Shown: piece by piece, positions 61,995 through 64,000 of the stretch
How positions within the stretch are numbered: position 1 is the first letter of the stretch
Layout: every line of letters starts with the position of its first letter
Source: Nitrospirillum sp034427435
GTDB taxonomy: Bacteria > Pseudomonadota > Alphaproteobacteria > Azospirillales > Azospirillaceae
Length of the DNA: 64,000 nucleotides
Assembly (NCBI RefSeq): GCF_034427435.1
Contig: NZ_JAXQNP010000003.1
Location: 1,240,001-1,304,000, forward strand
Direction: 5' to 3'
Program-made: the position numbers and the translations under genes
The notes under the pieces: generated by a model
The model's database searches: none
What the model saw: the letters and a program-made list of their open reading frames with translations, nothing else
Told to the model about the DNA's origin: nothing

Positions 61995-64000
61995 TTACTC
62001 CACCACCCGCACCTTCACATAGCTGCCCGGGGCGTCCTCGATGGGCTTGAGCTTGCCGTCGCCCGGTGTGCGGGCCGGCACCTGCGGGCCGGCGTATTGT
62101 TTCAGCCAGTCGGCGTAGACGGGCCACCAGCTTCCCGGTACCTGGGTGGTGCCGGCCAGCCAGTCGTCGGGCGAGGCCGGCAGCGCGTCGTTCAGGAAGT
62201 GGCTGTACTTGTTGGCCGCCGGCGGGTTGACGACGCCGGCGATATGGCCGGAGGCCGCCAGCACGAACTTAACCGGCCCGCCATAGAGCTGGGTGGCGGC
62301 GTAGGTGCTTTTCCACGGCGCGATGTGGTCCTCGCGGGTGGATAGCATGAAGGTGGGCGTCTTGATGGTGCGCAGGTCGATGGGCACGCCCTTCAGGGTA
62401 ATGCCGCCCGGCCGGACCAGCAGGTTCTTCTGGTACATGTTGCGCAGGTAAAAGCTGTGCATGGCCGGCGGCATGCGGGTGCTGTCGGAATTCCAGTACA
62501 GCAGGTCGAAGGGGAAGGGGTCCTTGCCCAGCAGGTAGTTGTTGACCACGAAGGACCAGATCAGGTCGTTCGAGCGCAGCATGTTGAAGGTGGTGGCCAT
62601 GGACTGGCCGTCCAGGTAGCCCCGGCTTTTCATGCGGGACTCCAGCGCGCCCAGCTGTTCCTCATCGATGAACACCGACAGCTCGCCCACGTCGGTGAAG
62701 TCGGTCAGGGTCACCAGGTACATGGCACTCTTGATGCGCGCGTCCTTCTTGGCCGCCATGTAGGCCAGGGTGCCCGACAGCAGGGTCCCGCCGATGCAAT
62801 AGCCGATGGCGTTCACGCCGTCCTCGCCCGTGGCGTCCTTGATGGCGTCCAGGGCGGCCAGCGGCCCGTCGGCCATGTAGTCCTCGAAATCCTTGGCGGC
62901 CAGCTTCTCGTTGGGATTAACCCAGGAGATGACGAAGACGGTGTGCCCCTGCTCCGTCAGCCAGCGGATCAGCGAATTGGCCGGTTTCAGGTCCAGGATG
63001 TAGAACTTGTTGATCCAGGGCGGGATGATCAGCAGCGGCGTCTTGTGCACCGTCTCGGTCAGCGGCGCATACTGGATCAGCTGCATCAGGTCGTTCTGGA
63101 ACACCACCTTGCCCGGGGTGACGGCGATGTTGCGCCCCACCTCGAACGCCGAATAGTCGGTCATGGAGATGGCCAGCTGGCCCCGGCCGCGTTCCAGGTC
63201 GCCCAGCAGGTTTTCCAGGCCTTTCAGCAGGTTATCGCCGCCCGTCTCCAGCGTGACGCGCAACACCTCGGGATTGGTCAGGGGGAAGTTGGTGGGTGAC
63301 AGGGCGTCCACGAACTGGCGGGTGAAGAAATCCAGCTTCTTGGCGGTCTTGCCCTCCAGCCCTTCCACCCCGCGCACGGCGGTTTGCACGTACTTGGCGG
63401 TCAGCAGGTAGGATTGCTTGATGAAGTCGAAGACGGCGCTTTCATCCCAGGACTTGTCCCGGAAGCGCTTGTCCTCCTTGGCCGGGCTGATGACCGGCGC
63501 CGCCTCCTCCCCCAGCAGGCGCTGGGCGGTGCGCTGCCACAGGGCCATGTAATCCTGCCACAGGCCCAGTTGCGCCTCGAACAGGCGGTTGGGGTCGGCC
63601 ATCAGCCGGGCGGTCATCTCCATGAAGGCGCCGCCCAGGTTGAACGGGTCCAGGCTGGACAGGTTGGCCGGCAGGCTGTTGAAGGAGGCGGCGCCAAAGG
63701 GGGCGGCGCCAAAGGGGGCAGCGATGGACATGGGGTCGGCCGCGGCCGTGCCATCCGCCGGTGTCTGCGCCTGGCGGGCCACGAAATCCGCCACCAGGCG
63801 CTGCGCCTGTTCCGCGATCCGGTTCATGGCCAGGGTCATTTCCACCGGGTCGGGCAGGCGGACCTCGCCGTCCTTGGCCGGCGCCTCCTTGACCCCTGTC
63901 TTCGGTGCCGTGTCCGCCTGGGGGGGCGCTTTGGCGGTCGCTTCCGGGGCGGCGTGGGTGAAGGGCGGCGGCTTGGGCGCGTCCGGCGCCGCGGCTGCCG
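61995..64000 (-). CDS. phaC: Class I poly(3-hydroxyalkanoate) synthase, 5' end outside the window
   Basis: The catalytic cysteine is in the lipase-like box GYCIGGTL, with Asp in STREDHIAPW and His in ASGHIAGVVNPP, the PhaC triad. The N-terminal PhaC_N region is visible (FRDKSWDESAVFDFIKQSYLL). It polymerises (R)-3-hydroxyacyl-CoA to PHA granules. The frame stays open to the window edge through an Ala/Pro/Lys-rich stretch. The ATG at 63845 has no ribosome site, so the real start is probably upstream, giving a long acidic/basic N-terminal extension. A 15-bp repeat duplicates APFGA near 63681-63720. Confidence 0.93.
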   Translation of the reverse strand, partial: AAAAPDAPKPPPFTHAAPEATAKAPPQADTAPKTGVKEAPAKDGEVRLPDPVEMTLAMNRIAEQAQRLVADFVARQAQTPADGTAAADPMSIAAPFGAAPFGAASFNSLPANLSSLDPFNLGGAFMEMTARLMADPNRLFEAQLGLWQDYMALWQRTAQRLLGEEAAPVISPAKEDKRFRDKSWDESAVFDFIKQSYLLTAKYVQTAVRGVEGLEGKTAKKLDFFTRQFVDALSPTNFPLTNPEVLRVTLETGGDNLLKGLENLLGDLERGRGQLAISMTDYSAFEVGRNIAVTPGKVVFQNDLMQLIQYAPLTETVHKTPLLIIPPWINKFYILDLKPANSLIRWLTEQGHTVFVISWVNPNEKLAAKDFEDYMADGPLAALDAIKDATGEDGVNAIGYCIGGTLLSGTLAYMAAKKDARIKSAMYLVTLTDFTDVGELSVFIDEEQLGALESRMKSRGYLDGQSMATTFNMLRSNDLIWSFVVNNYLLGKDPFPFDLLYWNSDSTRMPPAMHSFYLRNMYQKNLLVRPGGITLKGVPIDLRTIKTPTFMLSTREDHIAPWKSTYAATQLYGGPVKFVLAASGHIAGVVNPPAANKYSHFLNDALPASPDDWLAGTTQVPGSWWPVYADWLKQYAGPQVPARTPGDGKLKPIEDAPGSYVKVRVVE

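Overview
The window comes from a high-G+C chromosome (about two-thirds G+C by eye). The gene set suggests an alphaproteobacterium, probably Rhodospirillales/Azospirillaceae-like. Pointers are hisZ, a class I PHA synthase, homospermidine synthase with an alanine-racemase-fold ornithine decarboxylase, a HisKA_2-type histidine kinase, a TonB-Xanth-Caul type receptor and a sigma-54 promoter. This is inference from gene content; there is no rRNA or tRNA here to confirm it. I see no tRNA, rRNA, CRISPR array or insertion sequence.

Layout. 1-2633: two tandem MacB/FtsX-type permeases, the first cut by the window edge. 2733-4052: a secreted GH28 polygalacturonase. 4150-9260: an island of lower G+C with a fatty-acid desaturase (+) facing a three-gene minus-strand operon (DUF3326 protein, Orn/Lys/Arg-type decarboxylase, Rieske oxygenase). 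9391-11658: a frameshifted serine/threonine dehydratase, a 1-Cys peroxiredoxin and two small unknown genes. 11659-12457: a long non-coding stretch. 12458-15126: an NitT/TauT-type ABC importer closed by a clear terminator. 15169-22242: acyl-CoA dehydrogenase, a lytic transglycosylase behind a sigma-54 promoter, a histidine kinase, a small unknown gene, an FAD-linked dehydrogenase and TsaC/Sua5. 22426-27311: a ParA ATPase, two tandem PhyH-family dioxygenases, an AraC regulator and a VOC protein. 27345-29102: an AAA ATPase/DUF4276 pair resembling a defence module. 29135-36384: bcp, glnE and a large AsmA/YhdP-like protein.

36955-46398 is a carbohydrate-uptake locus: TonB receptor, GH35 beta-galactosidase, tryptophan-halogenase-like flavoprotein, SapC-family protein and a JmjC/cupin protein, all on the plus strand. 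46401-50233 (minus) holds a PadR regulator, a permease-prefix-like membrane protein, its paralogue, an alpha/beta hydrolase and a small membrane protein. 50291-54751 holds a tyrosine-phosphatase-like gene, then aroA, purA and hisZ. 54996-55695 is an RHH/PIN toxin-antitoxin pair. 55725-58633 is a polyamine operon (ornithine decarboxylase then homospermidine synthase) preceded by a structured leader with a very short upstream reading frame. The end holds a WecA/MraY-family transferase, a lipocalin-like protein divergent from a CGNR regulator, an A+T-rich orphan membrane protein and phaC, which runs off the edge.

The strongest leads are: (1) the DUF3326/decarboxylase/Rieske cluster; (2) the leader of the ornithine decarboxylase gene, with an 11-codon reading frame and three adjoining palindromes; (3) twin operators TGTAACC-N9-GGTTTCA between the CGNR regulator and the lipocalin-like gene; (4) a shared 20-bp box before the PadR gene and before a paralogous membrane-protein gene; (5) the AAA ATPase/DUF4276 pair.
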